From Plumapathes pennacea (Eukaryota > Cnidaria > Anthozoa > Antipatharia > Myriopathidae), in assembly GCA_964036295.1 (NCBI GenBank), contig OZ038469.1, positions 15,185,591 to 15,249,590 of the forward strand: a stretch of 64,000 nt of DNA. Reading direction: 5' to 3'. How positions within the stretch are numbered: position 1 is the stretch's first letter; the number at the start of each line of letters is the position of its first letter. This document shows positions 25,140-36,460 of the stretch, one piece after another. Both the position numbers and the translations under genes were made by a program. Below the pieces are notes generated by a model. That model worked only from the letters and a program-made list of their open reading frames with translations. It did no database searches and was not told the origin of the DNA.

Positions 25140-26130
25140 TTGCTTATGAGTTCACCAACTCGCCCTAACTACCTTGGTCGTGCAAGTCCTCTGAGATTAC
25201 GGTCATTCTAGTGCGTACCACTATAACTGTAAGTACTAGAAGGGATGCATCAAACTGACCCTCATGTCAATCAGCCGTAAACTATAACGAGATCACACCA
25301 GAAAATTAGTTTAAACCCCACTCATATACAGTTTCATAAACTACCTTGGACTTGTGAGTCCTCAGAGATACGGTCATTTTCGTGCATCCCCTCTAATTAC
25401 AAGAAGGGATGATGCATCAAACTGACCCTTATGTCAGTCAGCCGTAAAGCTATAGCGAGATCGCATCAGAAAACTAATTCAAACCCATTAATTATCGTTA
25501 ATTTTTCTCACCATCGCTAATATACAGTTTCATAGTGGTTTCATAGTTTATTATGAGTTCAACTGCCTTGGTCGTGTAAGTCCTCGGAGATACGGTCATT
25601 TTGGTGCATCCCCTCAAACTGACCCTGATGTCAATCAGCCGTAAACTATAGCGAGATCGCTATGTCCGTCACTCGTATACAGTTTCATTCTTCTGGACTT
25701 GCTTTGAATGAGTTTAATTGCCTTGGTCGTATGAGTCCTCTAAGATACGGTCATTTTGGTGCATCCCTTCTAGTGCATACCAGTATCTCTGTAAGTACTA
25801 GAATCCGTTCAACCAGCCGTAAACTATAGCGAGATCGGATCAGAAAAATAATTTAAACCCATTAATCTTCGTTAATTTGTTTCTCTATCACTCATATACA
25901 GTTTCATTCTTCTGGACTAGTTTACTATTCAACTGCTGGGTCGTGCGAGACCTCTGAGATACGGTCATTTTGGCGCATCCCTTCTAGTGCGTACCATGAT
26001 ATCTGTGAGTACTAGAAGGAATGCATCAAACTGACCCTCATGTCAATCAGCCGTAAAGCATAGCGAGATCACATCAGAAAATTAATTTAAACCTATTAAT
26101 TATCGGTAATTTGTTTCTCCATCACTTATA
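25140..26130. repeat. Irregular tandem repeat block, ~160-225 bp units
   Basis: About five diverged units. Each contains CCTTGGTCGTG-AGTCCTC, GAGATACGGTCATTTTGGTGC, CATCCCTTCTAGTGC, CAAACTGACCCTCATGTCAATCAGCCGTAAACTATAGCGAGATC and AATTTAAACCCATTAAT blocks. The spacing between ACGGTCATT cores varies (roughly 25199, 25370, 25595, 25757, 25968), because pieces are missing in some units. The last part of the region near 27030-27070 (TTCTTCTGGACTTG, AATTTAACTGCC) returns to this repeat, so the 192-bp satellite lies inside it. Confidence 0.8.
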
Positions 26131-27031
26131 TGATCCTACTAAGAACGGTGACAGAATTTTTCTAATATAAACAAATTTGACGCTGCTGTTGCTGTAATAT
26201 ACATTACAAGTTTAATATCTACCTGTCATCGCCATTGGATGTTGAATTTGGTGCACTATCAACCCTCCAGAACCTTAAATATTTCTAAGTCCAATGCTCA
26301 GGATCCAGCTAAGGATGGACGGGATCCTGCTAAGAACGGAGACAGAATTTTTCTAATATAAACAAATTTTACGCTGCTGTTGCTGTAATATACACTACAA
26401 GTTTGATATCTACCTAGTCATCGCTATGGGATGTTTAATTTGGTGCACTAAAAATCCTCCAGAACCTTAAATATTTCTAAGTTCAATGTTCGGGATCCAG
26501 CTAAGGATGGTCGGGATCCTGCTAAGAACGGCGACAGAATTTTTCTAATATAAACAAATTTTACGCTGCTGTTGCTGTAATATACATTACAAGTTGGATA
26601 TCTACCTATTCATCGCCATTGGATGTTTAATTTGGTGCACTAAAAACCCTCCAGAACCTTAAATATTTCTAAGTCCAATGTTCGGGATCCAGCTAAGGAT
26701 GGTCGGGATCCTGCTAAGAACGGTGACAGAAATTTTCTAATATAAACAAATTTTACGCTGCTGTTGCTGTAATATACACTACAAGTTTGATATCTACCTA
26801 GTCATCGCTATGGGATGTTTAATTTGGTGCACTAAAAACCCTCCAGCACCTTAAATATTTCTAAGTCCAATGTTCGGGATCCAGCTAAGGATGGTCGGGA
26901 TCCTGCTAAGAACGGCGACAGAATTTTTCTAATATAAACAAATTTTACTCTGGTGCTGCTGTAATATACATTACAACGCCATTGGATGTTTAATTTGGTG
27001 CACTAAAAGCCCTCCAGAACCTTAAATGACA
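26131..27031. repeat. Satellite array, 192-bp unit, ~4.7 copies
   Basis: CTAAGAACGG occurs at 26139, 26330, 26522, 26714 and 26906, a period of 191-192 bp. Units contain GACAGAATTTTTCTAATATA, ACGCTGCTGTTGCTGTAATA, GGATGTTTAATTTGGTGCAC, CCTCCAGAACCTTAAATATT and CGGGATCCAGCTAAGGATGG. Units 1, 3 and 5 versus 2 and 4 share small differences, which suggests a higher-order duplication. The last copy carries an internal deletion of about 35 bp and stops at about 27031. BamHI-type GGATCC sites mark each unit. Confidence 0.92.
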
Positions 27032-27182
27032 GTTTTATTCTTCTGGACTTGTTTGTATGAATTTAACTGCCTAACCTCTCTTTCGCGTTAAAACATTGGT
27101 GACGTAATCCAAGATGGCCGCCGTGTGAACTTCGTAAGGCTAGACTCCAGGTCCTTTCGTTCAGCCTGATTTATTGCCGACC

Positions 27183-30100
27183 ATGGAAGTCGTTGATCTG
27201 GGGGAGGGATTTGACAAAGAAATATGTGACAAACTAAGAAGGTTCCTGGGGAAGTACTCTACTTTTGGAAAGGAGGATTTTGTTAGAGCACTTTCTGGTC
27301 TTGAGAGAACAGACGGTTTGTGCTTTCACAACCGTCACCCATTAAGTACTGTTCTTGTCCTTGTAGATGCTCTCCCTTGTGCGAATGTTTTGTACGGAGG
27401 TGTATTTATTGAGTATTATGTGGATCTCAATTGTGGTTTAGTCAGAGGAATTGTTTTCAAAGATTCCAAGAATGGACGGCTGTTGATTGAGAGACTTTCA
27501 TTGATTCTGAACAAGGTATGTCATGTGGGGTGGACTGGGGGGCAATCAATCATTGGAGTCATTCAGAACACCAAAGCATCACGGCCATGTTGGTTTCCAG
27601 TAAAATAGAGGCTAAATGAGCAAATATCTGTTGTTAAAGTTCAACCAATGTGGCGTTATGCACCTATCAATGTAAATCCCAGGGGAGGGGGGAGTGTGGG
27701 CAATAGGCTGGAATATGACAACACGGACAATCCCGTCTGTCGGGCATTTGGGGTTTACATTGATAGGTGCATTACAATCACATGCAACCCAAGAATATTT
27801 TGGCAAACCTTCTAGTTTAAAATATTTTGTTAATTTTTTTCTCCAGTATTCTAGAACACACGGATATGACAAAGTAAAGGAAATATTTAGTTACACTGCA
27901 AAGATCTCAACATCTGAGAATCAGGCCGAGGAACTGCAAAGTTACATGTGTCTATATGACATAGGGTTTCGTCTTGCGAAGACCAAATGTCTGGAGCTCT
28001 CTCATGGATTTGCGGAGGACATTCTGTTCCTGGTGTATAGACCAGGCCTCATCCCAAATTACCAAGTGGAGGATGGAGTTTCCTCTGACTGTGTGAAAAG
28101 TGATGATGTTATCAATGTCTGTGAGAAACTTTCTCATGTAGATGCAAGAGAAGCCAGTGACACAGATTTATTCAGGCCGTCATCAAAATTGATGTCTGTC
28201 AAGCAATTCACATGCCCAGATGTTCTTGCCGTGAGTCCATCATTTCCTTGGTATGGTAAGCCTTTTTCCTGTGCCGATATTGTTGTGTTTGTGTTTCTTT
28301 AGATTGTATAATACTGACGGTAGAACCCCTTCGTGAGCAACCACCCTGTTTGGTTTCAAGTGGTCGCTTATGAGAGCTGGTCACTCAGGGAGCCGGGTTC
28401 CACTGTGCATGTATATGCCATTCATGGACTATTATGGCAACCTCAAACTCGTTTGGATTTCAAGTATGCTGCCATTTTGGGTCATAGGACCTCAGGCAGT
28501 GTATATATACAACAAAAGATTTAGAGCTTACTTTTTTCTGACAACAGGTTCAGTCTTGGTCGAGAGCCATAATCACTGTTGTCACACAATTTGAACCCTA
28601 TACAACTTCACCTCCTGTGTAGAAATATCCAACATTGCACTGGGGAAGGTGGATGAGGGGGGAGGGGGGCGTTCTGACTATAGTATGATTAATATTATAT
28701 ATATTAATTATTTGATGTTAATTAAGTTTTTTGTTTGTATTTGGGTATCCTGCAGTAGAGAATAAAGAAATAACAAAAAGTTTGGTAAAAAATAAACTTC
28801 TATAATTATTATACACTCTGAATGATTCAAAAGCTTGTATGATCTGGATTAAACACCATCTTATCTCATCCAAAGGAGAGTGTGGTCCGTCACCAGACAA
28901 CCAGGTGGTTGTGGTTGGTGCAGGTGTAGCTGGCTTGGCTGCAGCATCAGTTCTCAATGAAGCTGGCTTGAGTGTCGTACTGGTAGAGGCAGCAAATTAC
29001 ATTGGTAGGTTTGCTTTAGGTGTTGACAACTACACTCTAGTTTATGTGAACTCTCGAGCTGGATTCTTCCAGCCAATCAAGAAGAAAGCACAATTATTTA
29101 TTGCTAATTGACCCTCCCTCAGCAGGGGTCCACTTCAAGTCCTGATAAACAATCAATAATTTGCCCAAACGAGTTTATTAATTTGACTCTTATTGATTAG
29201 GGATAAATAATAAATTTTATTTTAAGGTGTTGTTTGTATATTCCTCAGGTGGTAGGGTGAAACAGGTGCAGCCCTTTCCTGGTTTTCCTCCTGTTGATTT
29301 GGGAGGAGAGTTTATTCATGGATCAAATACTGTCACTATGAGACTTGCCAAGGAAAATAAGTGGGCAGTGAAAAGGGTAATCAGTAAGCTCTCTCTTTCA
29401 TATGCAGTAGAACCCTGTCTTTTTGAACTCTCAAGGGAAGCGAGAAACGATATTCAAGAAAGTAGGGGTTTGAGACAGCGGGGTTCTACCAAGGGAAATT
29501 TTTACCAAATTCATTGCCAAGAGAAATCGAATTCTGTTTGAGGTAGCGATAAGAGAGCTCAAGAGAGAGGGATTATCCTGTATTTACATGCAGATTAAAA
29601 CGAACCAGACATGTTTCCTGACCATGGATTATAAAGTTAGATTACGAAACTGAAGCAACATACGGACACAAGTCAAGATGCAAAAGGCTAAATAATATTA
29701 GTAACATTCTGGCACTTAACTGTACCTTCATATTATTATTACTTTCATTGGTTAAATTCATAAGTAATCTGAAAACTGCTCAAATCTGTTCATGGCCAAA
29801 AGTCTCACTAACAGTTGGTATCTCTTCTTTTTAAGTGTCATGAAGCAGGTGAAAGTGAAAGTGACAATGTGGTGTGGTTGTATCTGAACAATGGACTTTC
29901 CCACTCCCTGTGTGATTTTGGTAACACTACAAAGCAGGCGGCATATAAAGCATGGGATGACATCATAGTCACTGGAAGGAGACACCATCTTGGTGTCAAG
30001 GACCAACTGGACAACAACTACTGTGAAAACTTCAATTGCTCATGGGAGAAGTGTGCCTCAGGTTGTCCACAGGAAAAACAAATTCCAGCTTATGCAGCAG

Positions 30101-33100
30101 ATACTCATGAATCTGACCAGCTCAGGTGTGCTGCTGCTACTACCTGCATTTCATAACCGTGTCGTAATCCTGTCCCAACCCCATGACCATGCTCGACCAT
30201 GGCAACATGTTTCCTGACCGTGGTCAAGCATGGTCAGATATGTTTCCTGACCTTAGTCAGACATGTACTTTCTGACCAAGGTCGACCATGATCAGGTATG
30301 TTTCCTGACCATGGTCTATCATGTTTCCTGACCAATATCAGGTATTTTGCCTGACCATGGTTGACAGTGGTCAGACATATTTCCTGACCATTGGTCAGTC
30401 ATTTTTCCTAATCATGGTCGATTATGGTCACACATGTTTCCTAACGTTTTTGACCATGGTCAGAAAATATTTCTGACCGTGGTCGGAAAACGTTAGGAAA
30501 CATGTGTGACCATGGTCGAACACTGAAACTACGTATTGAAGAGTTTTTCTGTGTAAATGTGACCTCTGAATAATGGAATGAGGAATATTTTAGTTATAAT
30601 AGTTACTCCAAATGATAGGTTAAATGTGATCATATTTTGTAAAATTCACAGCAACAGAAGTCCATCAGCCAATGAAGACATGAATTTGCTGGAATTTCTG
30701 AAGAGGCAAGGCTGTTCAGATGATACTATTGCTGTTGTCGATGCCAGATACGCACAAACAGAGGGCGGTTGTCTTGATAAATTGGGAGTGTTTGAATGCG
30801 CTCGTGAAGACTTTAATTGGGATTATGGCTTTGATAATTTCAGGTAGGAGTTGATAATGTAATACCAGCTCTTAAGAGAACTAGGTTGACTGCGTCGGCG
30901 TGGCGGAAGACAAACTGGTGTATCAACTAAAATGTTGATGAGAGTAATGGAACGCCGTCAAAAAGACAGTAGCTGACGTTTCGAGCGCTAGCCCTTCGTC
31001 AAAGCGAATGACGAAGGGCGAACGAATGACGAATGACGAATTCGCTCTGGCGAAGGGCTAGCGCTCGAAACGTCAGCTATTGTCTCTTTGACTGCGTTCC
31101 ATTACCCTCATCAACACTTAGTTGATACACCAGGAGTTGATAATGTAGGGGTGGAGGCAGATACTGGGGGTGAGGAGTATGTTAGGACTTTTATCAAACA
31201 GACATCGCAATGTCACGCGAAAATGTGCGTAAATATTGCATTTTTAGAGTATCTGCGTATCCACTTTGACATATACTTATCAAAAACTTAGGGGAAGGGG
31301 AGGTCTAACTCCACTTCGTATCCGCGTATCATAAACTTCAAATATTTAAGGGGAGGGGTGGTCTAACTCCAGTATTCCTCGTTCTACTGAAGAGGGTGGT
31401 CTAGCTTGACTGCGTATCCGCGTATCCAGAGTTTTCTGGAAGTGCTCCAAAAAACGCGGGAAATTCTGTAGTTACTCCAAGGTGCGTCGCTCCACTTTTT
31501 CGCCACGTTTGCGTATTGTATCACGAGAGCCTGAAACGGCCTAGGGCAAGATAAAATTTAAATCCAAAATTACTTGGAGCAATCGTCCAGAACATACGCT
31601 GTACCTTCAAGATGTTCACTGCACACATTTCTTATTCTCTGTTGACGTATTTTTGGGGGAATGGTATGCGTGGGCATAGGTTCTAGTGAGGTGCCTGTCA
31701 AGTCAATACAAAGTCCTTGTTTGATTGCTTCTTGACGAGTATTCGTTCTCTTTCGGTAGACTAGAGGAGTCTTACTCACTACTTATTGCGCACTATCTGA
31801 ACAAGTGTAACACTGTGGATAAAAGACTCAACTGGCAAGTGAAGGAAGTCACGTGGAAAGGTGTGATTTTAAATTACTTCAGTAGAGAACTATACTCTAC
31901 CTTTTTTTTTGTTCTCTCCATTCCTTTTTCTTCTCCTCCCTCTATTCTTTTAGCTTCTTCTCTTCTCCTCGTTTCTTTGCTCGTCTCTTGTCTTTTTTTT
32001 TCTCACTTTTCTATTCTACTGTTTCCCTTCCTCTCTTATGTTCACGTACTGTTCACCCTTCCACTCTCTTCTTGTTTTCAGGCCTCCTCTCTTTCCTTCT
32101 GTCCATATGTATTTTACTGATTAGGTAGAAGGCAATGTAATCCCTTGTATGGGCAAATTTTATATAAGATATATTTGTACATAATTACTGGGATTAGTTT
32201 CGTGTAAAGCAGTTTAAGTGAAAACTGATTGGAACTACCGTGTTGAAATAATAGTTCATTCTATTCTGTATTGTATCCTCTCTGTCTAGTCCGGTTTCCT
32301 GTTCACTTTCTTTTCTTTACCTTAGTTTCCTCTCATCTCATTCTCGTTCTTTTTTTCTCAGACACGACAAGCAGTTGCGAGGAACATGATGATTATCACC
32401 ATCTGAATGAACAACAAATTACCCTGAAGAACAAGCAAGGCCAGGTCTTGACCGCCAAATACGTAATCATCACGGTTCCTTTAACAATTCTCAAAGAAGA
32501 AGACATCACCTTTACCCCAAGCCTTCCCTCTAGCAAACAAACTGCAATTAACGCAATTCAGATGCGAGGAGCACTGAAACTGGCCTGTAGGTTTAGGACA
32601 GCCTTTTGGCCTGAGCATGTAACGTTGGGCTATGTAGCACGTGGTTTCCTTAGCCAAATATGGATGTTTTCACATGATACAAACGAAGATGGTGAACAGT
32701 GTCACGTGATTGCGGGTTTTCAAACAGCTGAGCACGCCGAAAAGAAAGTTGGTGTAAGCGAAGAGGAAATCTTGGAGAGATTTCTCCACCAGTTGGACGA
32801 AATGTTTGGGTAAGTGTTGAGCCCTTGGCCAAACGGACTCTCAAATCGAACCACACTAAACCCAAGTTTGCCGAGCAATTCCTCCTTTTCTCTCCAAGAT
32901 CGTATTGTGAAAGCCCCGTCGCAAGCGCAGAAGAGTATGGCGTGCTGCTTTTGCGACTGGGCTCTCACAATTCGATTTTGTAGGACAAAAGAAGGACTGC
33001 TCTTGATCTAAAATTTAGCTGTGTAGTCCCAACTTCATTTGCTTTTCTTCTTTACTTATTCTCAGATCCAGAACTAACTCCACACCAGCGTCTGATAACT

Positions 33101-33351
33101 TCATGGATCACGTTTACTACCATTGGTCGAAAAACCCGTTTGTCCGGGGTGGATACAGTTCCCCTACGGCTTATGCGTACGGATTGCGTCACGAACTTGC
33201 CAAACCTGTTGAAACTAGTTTGTTTTTTGCCGGAGAAGCCACCAGCATCACATGTGGAGCCACGGTTCACTCGGCCATTGAGACTGGTATCCGAGCGGCT
33301 GGCGAAGTGTGCCACGTGGCGGGAAAATGCTCTGAGGCGCGAAAATTGTAA
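27183..33351 (+). CDS. Flavin-containing amine oxidase with novel N-terminal domain, 9 exons
   Basis: Encodes about 753 aa. Exons: 27183-27515, 27847-28230, 28905-29004, 29249-29376, 29836-30125, 30652-30843, 31760-31860, 32362-32809, 33066-33351. All phases fit and the sum is divisible by three. From about residue 240 it is an FAD amine oxidase of the polyamine oxidase/LSD1-like superfamily. It has the dinucleotide motif VVVVGAGVAGLAAASVL, then VEAANYIGGRV, DLGGEFIHG, the middle region VIITVPLTILK, and the C-terminal flavin motif FFAGEATS. The first 239 residues (exons 1-2) resemble no domain I know. They contain GKEDFVRALSGLE and ALPCANVLYGGVFIEYY and precede the Rossmann fold, where most family members have only a short leader. 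The start has a good context (GACCATGG). Exon 3's acceptor is weak and exon 5's content is not conserved, so those borders are the least certain. Substrate unknown. Confidence 0.85.
27658..27772. mobile_element. Small MITE in amine oxidase intron 1
   Basis: 115 bp with 19-bp perfect inverted ends, ATGCACCTATCAATGTAAA and TTTACATTGATAGGTGCAT. The interior is G-rich (CAGGGGAGGGGGGAG). No ORF. Confidence 0.85.
28316..28415. mobile_element. Small inverted-end element in amine oxidase intron 2
   Basis: It runs from about CGGTAGAACCCCTTCGTGAG to GAGCCGGGTTCCACTGTG, with internal GTGGTCGCTTATGAGAGCTGGTCAC. The ends are inverted and similar in style to the pogo-like elements of the window. Borders are approximate. 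Confidence 0.5.
29404..29505. mobile_element. Pogo-like MITE fragment in amine oxidase intron 4
   Basis: GCAGTAGAACCCTGTCTTTT pairs with GAGACAGCGGGGTTCTACC about 75 bp away. It follows the same design as 22924-23098 but is diverged. The right border may extend to about 29550. Confidence 0.55.
30180..30520. repeat. Minisatellite of GTTTCCTGACCATGGTC units, with terminal palindrome
   Basis: The unit is about 23-40 bp, CATGTTTCCTGACCATGGTC with variants, and it repeats around ten times. It begins directly after the proposed end of exon 5. The last part, TGGTCACACATGTTTCCTAACG and its complement CGTTAGGAAACATGTGTGACCA, forms a hairpin of about 30 bp arms (30412-30518). Confidence 0.8.
30915..31133. 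mobile_element. Long-arm palindromic MITE in amine oxidase intron 6
   Basis: The arms are about 95 bp: CTGGTGTATCAACTAAAATG on the left and TTAGTTGATACACCAG on the right. The internal CTGACGTTTCGAGCGCTAGC and GCTAGCGCTCGAAACGTCAG pair exactly. The short centre is a GACGAATGACGAA repeat. It sits in the intron between 30843 and 31760. Confidence 0.88.
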
Positions 33352-34346
33352 GCGCGCGCGCGCGCTCTCCAAGTACGGTACTCCAGCCTCAAAGTCTCAA
33401 ATACAACTTGTATTTGCTTAAAAAAAATTCTTCTAATATCTTTTAACTCACAGTCTTTAATTGTTATGTCCACGTGCTTGCAAAACGCTTGCTCACGCAA
33501 CAGCTCCTGCGGTGGTTCGAGAAATTACGGTACTCCTCTGAGCGGGCTCTAGAATGCAAGCTTTCTTGAAATGATCACTCTTAACGGCATACGACAATTA
33601 GGTGGAGACCTGAAACTAACTAGCAAAAATATTTGCAATAGGCAGTGTATCGACAGTGTAACTTTGTACGTGTAGTAAGCAGTGTTTTTGTGAGCATGAC
33701 CTTTCACGGTTCCGTACAAATACGACCTCCGCATAGGCACAAAAACTAACTTTTGTTATTACTAGATAGATGCACCTGTATAAATACTGCAAATAGATAT
33801 ATGTGTAAATAAATTTTAAAAAGTTATACTGCTTTTTGACTTTATTTTCTTGTTATTCGACAGAGCGGTCGCGATTTATAAGAACACATTGACTTTTAAG
33901 CCAAAACACACCACAGTTTTCAAACAAGATCACCGAGCTAAAACTATGCTTTGTTTTCTTATTATAAGAAGAAAGGTACTGACAAAAATTGCAGAAAGTA
34001 TCCCTTTAGTCCCAAGAAGGTTTCCTGAAAGTTTCACGAGTTTTCAATCTTTCCTGTCAAAAATGGCCATTTTGAAACGTCCCCATAGGCGACGGTTTTC
34101 AATGTGAAACTTTTAATATTTCATTCACCTGGATACTTTGCAGCATAAAATGGTAATGTGATTGTTTGCGCATTAACAGTAGGTGTTTGTTTAATGTTCA
34201 TTTTATGCTAAAGTTCGGGCAATATAATACTTGCCGGTGAGCGACATGAGACAGCTGAACTTTGTATGGACTGCGAGCCCTGGGAACGAGTCTACGTTCT
34301 CTCAATCCCATGCTCCTCTCGGCCTTTCGGTGTGGATTGGTTTCGA
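33352..34346. other. Interval between amine oxidase and transporter
   Basis: Starts with a (GC)n run directly after the stop (33351-33366), then an AT-rich 3' flank with AATAAA near 33808. Nothing coding was recognised. CCCTGGGAACGAG at 34278-34290 lies about 60 bp before the transporter start and resembles motifs near the AK7 start and at 48390. Confidence 0.5.
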
Positions 34347-36460
34347 ATGGAAGCAAATCACCCAGAGAAGGAAACAAATATGCAGGTGTCGCAAAAAGGA
34401 TGGGCTTCAAGCCTCAAAAACCTCTTCCCAACGAAAATTCATTTCGTAATCTTTCTTGGCTACATGGCTTTATTCATAAACCAAGGCAAGTAAAACCACT
34501 TTTCTCGAGATGCACTCAAGCATGGCCGATGGGCCAGTACCGAAAATGTGTTGAAATTGACACTTGAAGACAGAAATAAACACTGTCTAGTAGGACAGGG
34601 TAGGTTGTCTGTAAATGTCCTGGAGAAGGAAGAGTCATCTACAGGCTGAAAACGGAGCCGCCGGTCGAGCCTGGATCGACTGGTGATACATGTTCCTGAT
34701 GTCTGTTCATGATGGTGCATTTGTATCTTTAGGTATCCTCGTTACTGCATCAAGGGGGAAGGATAATAAGTATCCTTATAATACGACGACAGCAGTTCTG
34801 CTGACCGAGGTCCTGAAACTTGTGGCAGCAATTTGTCTTCAGCTGAGAGAGTACGTAATTTAATTTATGCACCTGAGTTTGGATTTCTATGGCCTAAGTT
34901 TTGTCTTCGCCCTATTTTAATAAACTTGCGTTTATAATTATCTTATTGTTTTTCTTACAGGTCTGCAAGCTTACAGGAATTTATAGGATTAGTAACTTCA
35001 AATCTTAAAGGTAAAAAAATTGTTCTTTTTTGTCTTTAATTTCGGACGCTTGCATAAATTTGAAACGTCAACATTTAGTTTTTGTCGCCATGGGGAATGA
35101 ATTTATAGGCGTTTGTAGACAGCCGAACGGCTTTTAGGATACGAATGCGATCGATTTTCAAAGCAATTCTCGCACCTCGCAAAAGAACCTAAACATATAA
35201 GTGAACTACAGGCACCATAATTATATACAAAAAGAGAGAAATACAAACGATTTTCCTGAAAGAACGGTTCTTATCCACTTTTATATGGTTCAAACCACAA
35301 TATATTTTATATTGTTTTCAGTTTTGGCGCTCTACTTTGTTCCTTCCTTCCTGTACTGTCTCTACAACAACCTGGCATTCATTAATCTGAGTGCTTATGA
35401 CCCAACAACCTACTTCCTGCTTCTGCAGTTTAGGGTAGTAGTTACTGGAGTGATATTCCAGGTAAAGTTACTTGTGTAAAGATTTTTCTTCTTCCCTTAA
35501 TATCTCCTTTCTTCTTTCTTATCATCTGCTTGTTGAAGGTCTCCATGCAAATGGTTCTCTATCTTGACTGATTTTTCCTTGTCCCAAAATATTTATTGAT
35601 GATCTATCATTTCCAATCATCAAAGCATATTCTGTGATTGAAACCAAAATTTTTGCTTTTTATTGTTGATATTCCTGAATCCTGTCTCTTTTTCCCTGTG
35701 ACTCCTAATTTCTGGCCATATAATATGCTGAATCCCACACCTGAGACCCTTATTGTTCCTCAGGTTTGAAATTTATAAGTACGATATTATGACCTATTTT
35801 TGTACATTATTTCAGGGCTAACATTATTTTGACTTTTCCATGGTCTTACAGATCCTCTTCAAAAAGAAACTGAGTTACCTGCAATGGTTTTCCCTCGCAC
35901 TCCTGACAATGGGCTGCATCATCAAACAGTTGAAGCCAGATAACCTGGGCAGTGCCTTTAGTATCGAGGTGAACAGGTACTTAGGCCTCATTCTGGTGCA
36001 GGTATTTTGTTCGTGTTTTGCTGGAGTCTACAATGAATATCTTCTGAAGGGCAATAGTGGAGAGGTGCCTTTCATGGTTCAGAATGTATTCATGTATATT
36101 GACTCTGTTATCTGCAACTTTGGTCTCTTGGCTTTCAATGGAACCCTGATGTCTGCATTTACGAAGGAGAGTCTTCATTCCATCATGACACCCAAGGTGA
36201 CAGGAGTTATTGTCAACAATGCCTGTATTGGCATTGTAACAGCTTTGTTCCTGAAAAAGCTGAACTCTATTCTGAAAACATTTGCTAGTGCTCTTGAAAT
36301 TATGTTCACAGCAGTGCTTTGTTGGTTCATCTTTGGTATTCCTATTGATTACTTTACTGTCATTGCAATTGCACTTGTTTCCTATGCAGTAGTGCTGTAT
36401 TCACGTAATCCTGTTGATAATACACCAAAAACCACAGAAAAACCTGTTTCAAGTGCTTAA
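34347..36460 (+). CDS. Nucleotide-sugar transporter, senju-like (SLC35A family), 5 exons
   Basis: Encodes about 351 aa of a Golgi nucleotide-sugar/nucleotide antiporter. Exons: 34347-34485, 34733-34850, 34961-35010, 35322-35461, 35852-36460. It has the usual ten hydrophobic segments and family motifs: VTASRGKDNKYPYNTTTAVL, LTEVLKLVAA, YNNLAFINLSAYDPTTYFLL, LQFRVVVTGVIFQ and GVYNEYLLK. The order and wording are closest to the insect UDP-galactose transporter senju among SLC35A members I remember, rather than SLC35A1-A3. Intron 1 begins with GC (CAAG|GCAAGT) instead of GT. Only this junction preserves the frame (Gly codon G|GT). The start at 34347 has A at -3; an in-frame ATG at 34266 or one at 34380 are alternatives. 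The cytosolic tail after SRNP is short and acidic-poor (PKTTEKPVSSA). Confidence 0.9.

Larger units (their letters stand above)
24896..27182. other. Divergent spacer between MEMO1 and amine oxidase
   Basis: The two genes are head to head, 2.29 kb apart. The region is almost completely filled with two tandem-repeat blocks (25140-26130 and 26131-27031). Unique promoter DNA is limited to about 150-200 bp next to each gene. The 150 bp before 27183 contain CAAGATGGCCGCC, a YY1-type promoter motif. Confidence 0.6.

Noticed and set aside
27174-27182. Upstream TTG start adding three residues to the amine oxidase
   Set aside because: TTG is not a normal start in animals. The ATG at 27183 has a good GACCATGG context.
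28839-28904. Extending amine oxidase exon 3 leftward to the ATG at 28839
   Set aside because: The added residues (MIWIKHHLISSKGECG) would leave exons 1-2 unlinked. The acceptor CAACCAG at 28904 restores phase 0 with exon 2, although it is weak.
31725-32120. 131-codon plus ORF
   Set aside because: Only its part from 31760 to 31860 is an exon of the amine oxidase. The rest is a T/C-rich intron read-through.
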